A program made the position numbers and the translations under genes. The notes below the pieces were generated by a model. That model searched no databases. It was not told the DNA's origin and saw only the letters and a program-made list of their open reading frames with translations. A DNA stretch of 64,000 nucleotides, from the NCBI GenBank assembly GCA_003385635.1, contig QQUY01000001.1:1899001-1963000 (forward strand). Direction: 5' to 3'. This document shows, one piece after another, positions 50,144 to 57,615 of the stretch. Each line of letters begins with the position of its first letter. The first letter of the stretch is position 1. This DNA is from Acidobacteriota bacterium (lineage in GTDB: Bacteria; Acidobacteriota; Blastocatellia; Pyrinomonadales; Pyrinomonadaceae).

Positions 50144-51247
50144 ATGAATAACCTCGTTTTTTCAAACTTCCTTCATCGCCCCGCACGAACCGCGGTGAGC
50201 GTCGCTGGCATAGCCATAGGCGTGCTATTGATAGTGTTCACAGTCGGCCTTGCAAACGGTTCTATGAGGGAGCGTGCACAGCGCGAGGCGAATGTCGGAG
50301 CCGAGATCTTCTTTCGTCCAGCCGGATCGGTGGGTTTCAGCGGTAAGGAAGCATTCATCCTTCCTCTCGACCTGACATCACAAATTGAAAGCGTCGAAGG
50401 TGTTGAGAGAGCGGTTGGTATAGGGCAGACAACGGTTGAAGTAAGGGATTCGAACACCGGCGAAAGGCTGATCGACGGAATCGTGTACGAATCTTATGCG
50501 CCGATGGTCAAAATGGAAGTAATTGAAGGCAGAACGCTTGGAGAGACAGGTGACGAGGCGATCATCGATACTGCTTTCCAAAGCCAGAAGGGCCTTAAGA
50601 TCGGCGACCCGATGCGGATATGGGAACGCGACTTCAAAATAGTCGGTACTTACGAGCCAGCAGCCGGCGCCCGTGTCAAGATCCCGCTCGCCACAATGCA
50701 GGACCAGCTCGGGGGTGAAGACAAAGCAACCGCGTTCCTGATCAAGGTAAAAGAAGGGTTTGATGAATCCACGGTCGCTGAAAACCTCCAAAGAGCTTTT
50801 CCCGACAACCAGATCCTGCTTACGAAGGACCTCGAAGAACTTTATATGTCGGCGATCCCCGCGCTGAACGTCATGCTCAACGTGATAATCGGCGTCGCGG
50901 CGGTGATCAGTGCGCTGGTCGTGCTCTTGACGATGTATACGACCGTCACAGAACGCACCCGTCAGATAGGGATCATGAAGTCATTGGGTATGCAGAATCA
51001 CTCGATCGCCTGGCTGATAACGCAGGAGGCGCTGCTGATCAGTTTCTCAGGGATCGTTCTTGGCGTGGTGCTTACAGTGCTGATTCGCGCTCTGCTCGGA
51101 CTCGTTACCACTCTTGAAGTAGAGCTTAGCCCGGTAGTGCTATTGATAGTCCTCGTCGTCGGATTGATAGGCGGTGCATTTGGCGGGCTTTACCCGGCCC
51201 TTCGGGCGGCACGCCTCGATGCGGTCGACTCGCTCAGCTATGAGTAA
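50144..51247 (+). CDS. MacB/FtsX-type ABC transporter permease
   Basis: 367 aa. An N-terminal helix (residues about 14-36, RTAVSVAGIAIGVLLIVFTVGLANG) is followed by a periplasmic MacB core domain (about 40-235). Three C-terminal helices (about 240-365) contain the FtsX signature TVTERTRQIGIMKSLGMQNHSIAWLITQEALLIS and end GGLYPALRAARLDAVDSLSYE. It would work with a LolD-type ATPase, which is missing from this window, so the partner must be elsewhere. Likely roles are lipoprotein release or efflux. Confidence 0.88.
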   Translation: MNNLVFSNFLHRPARTAVSVAGIAIGVLLIVFTVGLANGSMRERAQREANVGAEIFFRPAGSVGFSGKEAFILPLDLTSQIESVEGVERAVGIGQTTVEVRDSNTGERLIDGIVYESYAPMVKMEVIEGRTLGETGDEAIIDTAFQSQKGLKIGDPMRIWERDFKIVGTYEPAAGARVKIPLATMQDQLGGEDKATAFLIKVKEGFDESTVAENLQRAFPDNQILLTKDLEELYMSAIPALNVMLNVIIGVAAVISALVVLLTMYTTVTERTRQIGIMKSLGMQNHSIAWLITQEALLISFSGIVLGVVLTVLIRALLGLVTTLEVELSPVVLLIVLVVGLIGGAFGGLYPALRAARLDAVDSLSYE

Positions 51248-51437
51248 CCCGCGCGAATACTCAAAGATCAAACTAAAGGCCTTAACCCATAACCGGGACA
51301 AGGCCTTATCAAATGCAATTACAGGATGTTTAGGACTGCAGCAAATTCTGGTGGTTGTAACCGGAATTCTTCCAGTCTCACTATTAAATTTCTACAATCC
51401 CGTTGATCTTGTCCATCCTGTTCTCTTCTATTCGTAG

Positions 51438-51475
51438 AATGAAGTGCCGGTCACTACTGTTCCCGGCACTCATTC
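51438..51475. terminator. bidirectional terminator between permease and M24 peptidase
   Basis: GAATGAAGTGCCGG pairs with CCGGCACTCATTC (one bulged A). It lies between convergent genes. T tracts are weak on both sides. Confidence 0.55.
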
Positions 51476-51492
51476 TTTGAACTTTGAACTTT

Positions 51493-53034
51493 CTATTTTC
51501 GTCCCGCCATCTGTTGTCGGGCATTCGCCATGAATCGTTCGATATCCTCGATCGATCGCGGAAGACCCTTCGACATCCATTCGACACCATCCTTCGTGAC
51601 AAGCATGTCGTCCTCTATTCGGACTCCGATACCCTTGTATTTCTCGAACTTGGCCTTGATCGCCCTCTTCAACTCGGCGTTCTCCGGCGTATCCGGCAGG
51701 TAATCGAGCGCGTCTTCCCTGATATAGATTCCCGGCTCATTGGTTATCACCATTCCTTCCGCGAAGGTTCCGTACGCGCCGACATCGTGAACGTTCATTC
51801 CCAACCAGTGACCCCAACCGTGCATGAAGAACAGCGTGTACTGGGGCCTCTTGAACCTGCTTCCGTTGAACTCCGCGTCATATGTCGCGCCCTTGGCCGT
51901 GATCAGGCCGAGTTTCGCAAGCCCTTCTTCGATCTTCTGAGCGGCTGCACCGCTCGCCTGGCGAACAGTTGAACCCGGCCTCATCGTCGCCGCGGCTGCT
52001 TCCTGGGCGTCATAAACGATCTGGTAGATCTCTGCCTGCTCCTTCGAAAACTTGCCGTTCACCGGAAACGTGCGGGTGATGTCCGCAGTGTAATGGTCGT
52101 ATTCGGCACCGACGTCCATAAGGAGCAGCTTTCCGTCCGAGATCTTGCCCTGCGATTCAACATAGTGAAGCGTCGTCGCGTTCGGACCGCAGCCGACGAT
52201 AGATGGAAATCCCCAGTAGTCCGCGTTCCTTTTCCGGAACGTGTATTCGAGTTCTGCCTGAACCTCGTATTCCCAGTCTGAAGAGGCGGCGATGCCCATC
52301 GATCGGCCGACTCCTTCTGTGGTTATGTCGATCGCGTGCTGCAGAATCTTTAGCTCATATGGCGACTTCACGAGCCTGAGCTGAGCAAAAATGCTGCTCG
52401 CGTCCTCTACCTCGTAGCCCGAAAGTTCATTCGAAAGCTCCTTCTCTCTTCCGAACTCTCTGTCGTCTCCGGAGGTCAGGAGGTAGACATTCGTCGGAGC
52501 GGGGATTCCTTTCAATGAAACGTTGTCGAATGAAAAGTCTCTATTTTCTTTCAGAGCCGACACAAAATCCTTCCATTCGGACGCGTCGATCACGTTCTTG
52601 ATCCCTGAGCGCTCCCTCGCTTCTTCGTTGGAAAGCATCCTGCCGTTCCAGGTCTCGAATGCGGGATTGCGTTTCGGAAGAAACAGGTATTCGTCGACCG
52701 AGCCGCCGTTCTTCACGATCACAAGGTGCGTACCCGCCTGCCCGATAGCCGTCAGGTAATAGAGATTGTTCTCCTGCCTGAAGACGTAGTCCACGTCATT
52801 CGTGTAGATCTTTGGCTCGGCGCTCATCATCACGAGCATCGAGTTGTCCGACATCGCCTTGGCGACGTTCGCACGCCTCCTGGCCAATTCATCCTGGCGC
52901 TCTTTTGTACTGAATACCGGAGCCTTGGGAGTGACCCTGATCGAAGCGAACGGATCCGCGGGATTATCTGACGCGACTGCCGCAGATGCGAACAGAACCG
53001 CGATCAGCATCAAGAGTGAAAATGACTTCTTCAT
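51493..53034 (-). CDS. secreted M24B aminopeptidase (Xaa-Pro aminopeptidase type)
   Basis: 513 aa. A signal peptide (MKKSFSLLMLIAVLFASAAVA) indicates export. The N-terminal creatinase-like domain (about residues 45-210) contains RRANVAKAMSDNSMLVMMSAEPKIYTNDVDYVFRQENNLYYLTAIGQAGTHLVI. The M24 pita-bread domain has the metal ligands in LLMDVGAEYDHYTADITRTFP (two Asp), HGWGHWLGMNVHDVGAYG (His), ITNEPGIYI (Glu) and GVRIEDDMLVT (Glu). It removes N-terminal residues before proline in the periplasm. It is complete and convergent with the permease. Confidence 0.92.
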   Translation of the reverse strand: MKKSFSLLMLIAVLFASAAVASDNPADPFASIRVTPKAPVFSTKERQDELARRRANVAKAMSDNSMLVMMSAEPKIYTNDVDYVFRQENNLYYLTAIGQAGTHLVIVKNGGSVDEYLFLPKRNPAFETWNGRMLSNEEARERSGIKNVIDASEWKDFVSALKENRDFSFDNVSLKGIPAPTNVYLLTSGDDREFGREKELSNELSGYEVEDASSIFAQLRLVKSPYELKILQHAIDITTEGVGRSMGIAASSDWEYEVQAELEYTFRKRNADYWGFPSIVGCGPNATTLHYVESQGKISDGKLLLMDVGAEYDHYTADITRTFPVNGKFSKEQAEIYQIVYDAQEAAAATMRPGSTVRQASGAAAQKIEEGLAKLGLITAKGATYDAEFNGSRFKRPQYTLFFMHGWGHWLGMNVHDVGAYGTFAEGMVITNEPGIYIREDALDYLPDTPENAELKRAIKAKFEKYKGIGVRIEDDMLVTKDGVEWMSKGLPRSIEDIERFMANARQQMAGRK

Positions 53035-53067
53035 CTATGTGCCTCAAAGTTATTGATTATCTGTTAA

Positions 53068-55104
53068 TTAAAGCGAGCTTACGGATACTCGCGAAACTGC
53101 TCGGTTGCCAGACCAGTCTTCTGCTACAACCTCAATATCGTAATCGCCGGGTTCGAGCTTGTCGAAGTTGATGAAGCCCTCGGTTACCTTACCTGCATTC
53201 AGCCGATTAGTGACGATATATCGGAACACCGTTGGACCGGTTGCTCCTGACCTGCTTCCGACGGCGTAGATATACGACGCCAGATCTGCGGATGGCAGCT
53301 TTTCGAAGCGGATCGTTAAATAGTCGTTGTTGGCGCCACCCACTTGCTTACCGTTCGAGTCGAAAACCCTGTAGCCAAGTATGTAGAGTCCCAGCCGTCT
53401 TCTTTCCGGATTTCCATCCATTCTGTCGTAAGTCTCGGCGATCACGCGGACGCGCCCACCGACTTTAATACGCTCGTCGTCGGCTTCTGTTTCAAACGGC
53501 GTCCAATCTTCGCGAACAAGATCGATTTTCTCGATCACGGGAGCGATCTTGTCTGAGTAGTACGGAAATGAAGCCGGCCCAAGGCCGTTGAATTCGAACC
53601 CGGACCGACCTTTGACAAAGTGGACGTGGTTCATACGGTTAAGCGTTCCGACCGGATCGCCTCCTTCGAAAAGAGTCCCTCGCGGCACGCGGACCGTCAG
53701 TTCCCCGGAGTTCTCGTCGAACAGGAAACGGGGATCGGAAAAACGAGTACCATCCGCCGCGCGACCAATGTTGATGTGGACATATCCGTAATGCGGCATT
53801 CGGATCAATTCCCTCAGAGTGCCAACGTTTTGCACTGCTTCGGGGTCCAGAACGGTCTCATTACTTACAAACCTGGCCGTCTCACCATAACTTCCGGGAA
53901 TATCGATTCCGTTATGAAGATAGATATCGGAATCTGATCTGTCGCGCTTCCCCCTGATTTCTCCAAAAGTTCCTGCGATCTCGCGGACTTCCAGCGGCGG
54001 ATCGTAAGGCCAGTTCGGTGAGGGATGAAAGTGGTTGATGTCGCCGTCCCATTCCCGTGTCTTAAGTAAGTCCGCAGCCTCCTTCACTTGCCCTGTCCGG
54101 CCTCCCAGACTTCTTATCAATCCATTGTCGGAATCTGCGGCGTACACATCTCCGCCTTTCGCCACAGCAATGCCGCTTACGCGGTTGAAGCGGCTCCGGC
54201 CGTCTTCTTTGTCTTCAAATCCCCTCCTCGTTGAAGTGAGCGTCTCGACAATCGTGACAAACCGTCTGCCGATCACCCGAACTGAATCTCCATCTGCTAC
54301 ATAGATCTCGCCGTTCTGGCCAACTGCAACATCGGTCGGAGCAGAGAACGAAGAATAAGTAAGGCCGCCGTCGCGCACAGTTCTTCGACCATCACCGGCA
54401 AATGTGGATGTCGTTCCATCCGGTCCGATTGTCCTCAGTTTTCTGTTTCCGAGATCGGCGATAAGAAGCCTTCCGTCTACCAGCAACTCGATGCCGCAGG
54501 GCGTATCGAATCTCGCCGACGCTGAATCGCCATCGGCAAACCCGCGGCCGGATCCGGCGAGCGTCCGGACCATTCCGTTCTCGATCACACGGATACGGTC
54601 GTTATACGTATCCGCGACAAAGATCCTCCCGTCTTGAACCGCAATACCGATCGGCGCCCGGAACAACGCCTGATCCGCCTTTCCGTCACGGAAGCCGGGA
54701 TTTCCGGAAACGCCCGCCACAAGCGTGATCTCGCCTTCGGGCGATACTCGCAGAATCGTATGGTCCCCAGAATCAGCGACAAGGATGTCTCCGCCGTCTT
54801 CAATCGCTATGTGTGAAGGCGTTTTCATCTTTTCGGTAATTACCCTTCTGGATGAGCATCCAAGCGGGTTCCAGCACCCTTCGTCAGTGATCGAAGTAAC
54901 AGTAATGCTTCCCTTTGCACCGTCGGAGAAGTAAAGCATTCCGTCCTTTTCGGCGATGCCGAATGGCTCGCTTAGGAAGCCCTCGTCGCTCAGAGTTCGC
55001 GCAACACTCAGATCAGCGAAGGGTTCGTCGATCATTCCACATCCCGATGGAAATGTGAGCAAGAGCGCGGTGGTCAGGATCAGAAGTGTTGTGGTAGTTC
55101 TCAT
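53068..55104 (-). CDS. lipoprotein with NHL propeller and M23-like domain
   Basis: 678 aa. Lipoprotein signal MRTTTTLLILTTALLLTFPSGC. Residues about 35-330 form an NHL-type beta propeller of five or six blades (PFGIAEKDGMLYFSDGAKGSI, PSHIAIEDGGDILVADSGDHTILRV, APIGIAVQDGRIFVADTYNDRIRVI and so on). The segment around 385-490 (IYLHNGIDIPGSYGETARFVSNETV...YGYVHINIG...GDPVGTLNRMNHVHFVKG) follows the peptidase M23/LytM plan, with partly kept zinc ligands. A C-terminal Ig-like region ends DYDIEVVAEDWSGNRAVSRVSVSSL. It is probably a surface or periplasmic scaffold, perhaps peptidoglycan-directed. Confidence 0.78.
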   Translation of the reverse strand: MRTTTTLLILTTALLLTFPSGCGMIDEPFADLSVARTLSDEGFLSEPFGIAEKDGMLYFSDGAKGSITVTSITDEGCWNPLGCSSRRVITEKMKTPSHIAIEDGGDILVADSGDHTILRVSPEGEITLVAGVSGNPGFRDGKADQALFRAPIGIAVQDGRIFVADTYNDRIRVIENGMVRTLAGSGRGFADGDSASARFDTPCGIELLVDGRLLIADLGNRKLRTIGPDGTTSTFAGDGRRTVRDGGLTYSSFSAPTDVAVGQNGEIYVADGDSVRVIGRRFVTIVETLTSTRRGFEDKEDGRSRFNRVSGIAVAKGGDVYAADSDNGLIRSLGGRTGQVKEAADLLKTREWDGDINHFHPSPNWPYDPPLEVREIAGTFGEIRGKRDRSDSDIYLHNGIDIPGSYGETARFVSNETVLDPEAVQNVGTLRELIRMPHYGYVHINIGRAADGTRFSDPRFLFDENSGELTVRVPRGTLFEGGDPVGTLNRMNHVHFVKGRSGFEFNGLGPASFPYYSDKIAPVIEKIDLVREDWTPFETEADDERIKVGGRVRVIAETYDRMDGNPERRRLGLYILGYRVFDSNGKQVGGANNDYLTIRFEKLPSADLASYIYAVGSRSGATGPTVFRYIVTNRLNAGKVTEGFINFDKLEPGDYDIEVVAEDWSGNRAVSRVSVSSL

Positions 55105-55197
55105 CGAGTATTCGAACGCATAGGAAAGCGAAATCGGCCCGTAACACTAATTTGCTATGATTACGTCTCCACTTCAAATCGAACTTGGGAGGAAGAT

Positions 55198-55806
55198 ATG
55201 AATTCATTGGAAGATCTTCTCGGCGCCGTGCAGGGATCGTCGGTCCGTGAACAGATCGGACAGAACCTGAGAGCCGATTCCTCAGCCGTGAACAGCGCGA
55301 TCGAGATCGCCCTTCCGGCAATAATGGGAGGACTTGCGCAAAACTCTCAAACCGTATCTGGCGCGGCGGGGATCGATCAGGCGCTTGAGAAGGATCACGA
55401 CGGCAGTCTTCTGGAATCGCTGTCTGATTATTTGCAGGGCGGAGTTCCTTCGCCTGCGAACGCAAACCGTCAGACCGATGGTTCCGGGATTCTAGGGCAC
55501 ATACTTGGAAACGCGAGCGGACCGATAGCACAAGAGATAAGCAAGCGCACGGGCCTGAGCGCGGGGCAGTCCGCGAACCTGCTGATCACGCTTGCACCGA
55601 TCGTAATGGCTTATCTCGGAAAACAAAAGAAACAGAACGATCTGGACACCGGATCGCTTTCCGATCTTATTCAGAAAAGAGCCCAGCAGACTCAGCGAGG
55701 CGGAAATCCGATCCTGGATCTCGCGACCAGCGCGCTGGATCGCGACCGCGACGGGAGCGCATTGGACGATCTCGCATCGATGGCTGCCGATTACTTTATG
55801 AAATAG
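55198..55806 (+). CDS. DUF937 domain-containing protein
   Basis: 202 aa with GGGAGGA before the ATG. The DUF937 pattern is clear: SAIEIALPAIMGGLAQNSQTVSGAAGIDQALEKDHDGSLLESLSDYL...GSGILGHILGNASGPIAQEISKRTGLSAGQSANLLITLAPIVMAYLGKQK. A Gln-rich linker and a second short DRDRDGSALDDLASMAADYF tail follow. The first HDG and later DRDG pieces look like repeated halves. The family is soluble, helical and uncharacterised. It stands alone between divergent and convergent neighbours. Confidence 0.88.
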   Translation: MNSLEDLLGAVQGSSVREQIGQNLRADSSAVNSAIEIALPAIMGGLAQNSQTVSGAAGIDQALEKDHDGSLLESLSDYLQGGVPSPANANRQTDGSGILGHILGNASGPIAQEISKRTGLSAGQSANLLITLAPIVMAYLGKQKKQNDLDTGSLSDLIQKRAQQTQRGGNPILDLATSALDRDRDGSALDDLASMAADYFMK

Positions 55807-55885
55807 GCACTAGTCCAGTTCATATGACAGGGGCCTTCCGGACCGTTTCCCGTCTCGCTCAGCTACGCTGATATCGGAAGGACAC

Positions 55886-57400
55886 TCACCTGACAACGAA
55901 GGTGTAAATGACGGGCGGGTCGGGTTTTTCAGGCACTGGCGGTACCGATAATTTTATCAGTCTCTGAAGCACCACAGCTCCTTCCAACAATCCTCTTCGC
56001 GCCCTCGTGACAAGCACAAGCGCGGTGAACGCACAGAACGAGTTTGACGGGACGCCCTGTACCCAAAGGTGCATCGAGGCGTCTGCGTCTGGCAACAGCC
56101 GTTCGACAGTCGGATTGAGGAACGCTTTGCAGGCCACGATTTCGTAGAGCCCCCTCGGATAACCGTCATCCTCGATCCGCAACGAAAGCTCGAGGATCGC
56201 CGGATATTCCTTGCCTTCGCGGGTTATCGAGTTTTTCCCGGCGATCCATACCGAATCTTCCTTTCGAAGCATCGTGAAACCGGTCTTGTACTCGTTGATG
56301 ATCCTCCGGTCGGCACCACCGAATACTTCGAATCCCGTTTCCGATCCCGCCCGCTGAAGCCCTATCTTTCCCGTCCCGATGCAGGATCTGAAGTCATCTT
56401 CGGTTACAAGGCCCAGATCCACCAGAAAGTTCATTTTAGTGAAAACTGCTGCAAGACCGCCGGGTATCGTCACCGTGTCGGTCGCGGAAAGCTGCTCGCA
56501 GGCTGTGTTCGAAGGGTACGCGGGTCGTAGGTCGGGATAAAAGCCGATGTCGAGCGTTTCGATATCGGCCAGCTTAAATTCTTTATGAAACGGCAAGAAC
56601 GCCAGCCACGAAGCCGTTTCGGCGATATCCTCTTCTGGGCTGTGTCCTCCGTAATTTGTAAAGAATCCTCCGGGAGGCTCGATCGAGGAATCCTGAAGCC
56701 GCGTCTCGTCGTACTCGCCTCCCAGGTCAGCGTCCTCGAAAGATTCGTTCACTCTGTTCCACTCTTTTAGCAGGCCTCCTTTCAGTCTGGTGCTTTCCAC
56801 GATCTCTCTCGCCGCCGCAACGGCCCCTGCTTCCCAGGCCTGCCGTTGGGTCGTTCCTTCGGTTACGCTGTCGATCAGATATGTGGCGCAGTGCGCAGCC
56901 TCGTGGACTATCGCCTGGATGGTCTCAGGCCAGACCCTAAGGTCCGCCGCGAGTTTGTCCTTCGCCCTTTGCTCCGAATTCTCGCCCTCAAAAACAGTGA
57001 ACTTGACGTCAAGATCCTCTTCGCTCGCAAAACCCTGGGCGGCGGAAACGATGATCAAATCGGGCGTAGTCGAGTTCACAAGCGCTTTAGCGGCTTTCGG
57101 AAGCGGACGAGCGACAAACGCAATTCCCTCGACGGCTTTACAGGTAAACTCAGGAAGCCGTTCCAAAGCCAGCCTGACAACCATTCTTTGGTGCCTGCCC
57201 GCATCCACCAAGGCCGCGCGATACTGATCTGGAAGCCTCGAACTCTGTCCCCTTGTGAGTATAGGGACGTTTTCGCACGTTTCAGCTGCAAAGGCCTGAG
57301 GGGACAGCAAGAGAAACAAGAGTCCCGCCAAAAGAGCCCATTGAACGAATCGAATCTGCGTCACGTTGCCACGAATTGATTTCAACACGCCCAAAAGCAA
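55886..57400 (-). CDS. secreted zincin-like hypothetical protein
   Basis: 504 aa. A hydrophobic export signal is at about residues 20-38 (ALLAGLLFLLLSPQAFA). The middle contains IVHEAAHCATYLID at about 165, an HExxH zinc-protease motif. About 90 residues on comes HSPEEDIAETASWLAF, which supplies an EDxAE third-ligand candidate as in some gluzincin/metzincin-like families. Cysteines around residues 36 and 67 may form a disulphide. I do not recognise a named family. It is probably periplasmic, and the activity is inferred from the motif only. It diverges from metH and its riboswitch. Confidence 0.65.
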   Translation of the reverse strand: MLLGVLKSIRGNVTQIRFVQWALLAGLLFLLLSPQAFAAETCENVPILTRGQSSRLPDQYRAALVDAGRHQRMVVRLALERLPEFTCKAVEGIAFVARPLPKAAKALVNSTTPDLIIVSAAQGFASEEDLDVKFTVFEGENSEQRAKDKLAADLRVWPETIQAIVHEAAHCATYLIDSVTEGTTQRQAWEAGAVAAAREIVESTRLKGGLLKEWNRVNESFEDADLGGEYDETRLQDSSIEPPGGFFTNYGGHSPEEDIAETASWLAFLPFHKEFKLADIETLDIGFYPDLRPAYPSNTACEQLSATDTVTIPGGLAAVFTKMNFLVDLGLVTEDDFRSCIGTGKIGLQRAGSETGFEVFGGADRRIINEYKTGFTMLRKEDSVWIAGKNSITREGKEYPAILELSLRIEDDGYPRGLYEIVACKAFLNPTVERLLPDADASMHLWVQGVPSNSFCAFTALVLVTRARRGLLEGAVVLQRLIKLSVPPVPEKPDPPVIYTFVVR

Positions 57401-57446
57401 ATCACATTAACAAAAGCAGGGCAAGACTTTATACTAGCTCGGCTGT

Positions 57447-57475
57447 TTGACGGACCTCTGTGCCCGACTTACAAT
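57447..57475 (+). promoter_or_regulatory. sigma70-type promoter of metH
   Basis: TTGACG (57447-57452) and TACAAT (57470-57475) are separated by exactly 17 nt. Transcription would begin near 57482, just before the riboswitch aptamer. Confidence 0.75.
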
Positions 57476-57484
57476 AAAGTCCAT

Positions 57485-57540
57485 TCGTGGTGAGTTACGG
57501 CGACTTGCGACCACGCAAAATAATCTGCTAAACAGCTTGG
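57485..57540 (+). promoter_or_regulatory. SAM-II-like riboswitch aptamer
   Basis: CGTGG (57486-57490) pairs with CCACG (57511-57515) to make P1. Between them lies TGAGTTACGGCGACTTGCGA and after them AAAATAATCTGCTAAA, ending in the pseudoknot strand GCTAAA (57527-57532). The CGTGGTGA-n-CTTGC-n-CCACG-n-AAA-n-GCTAAA order matches the SAM-II (metA motif) consensus as I remember it. It sits upstream of metH, a SAM-cycle gene. Confidence 0.78.
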
Positions 57541-57561
57541 AGTTTTAAGAACAGAACATTC

Positions 57562-57598
57562 AACTCTGCGCCTGTTTGGCGCGGAGTTTTGTTTTTTT
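57562..57598 (+). terminator. leader terminator of metH
   Basis: AACTCTGCGCC-TGTTT-GGCGCGGAGTT forms an 11-bp stem (one G-T pair) followed by TTGTTTTTTT. It lies between the SAM-II-like aptamer and the metH start, which suggests control by premature termination. GAGTT at 57540-57544 could pair with AACTC of the stem as a short antiterminator. Confidence 0.88.
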
Positions 57599-57615
57599 GT
57601 ACCGGGTTACGACAT

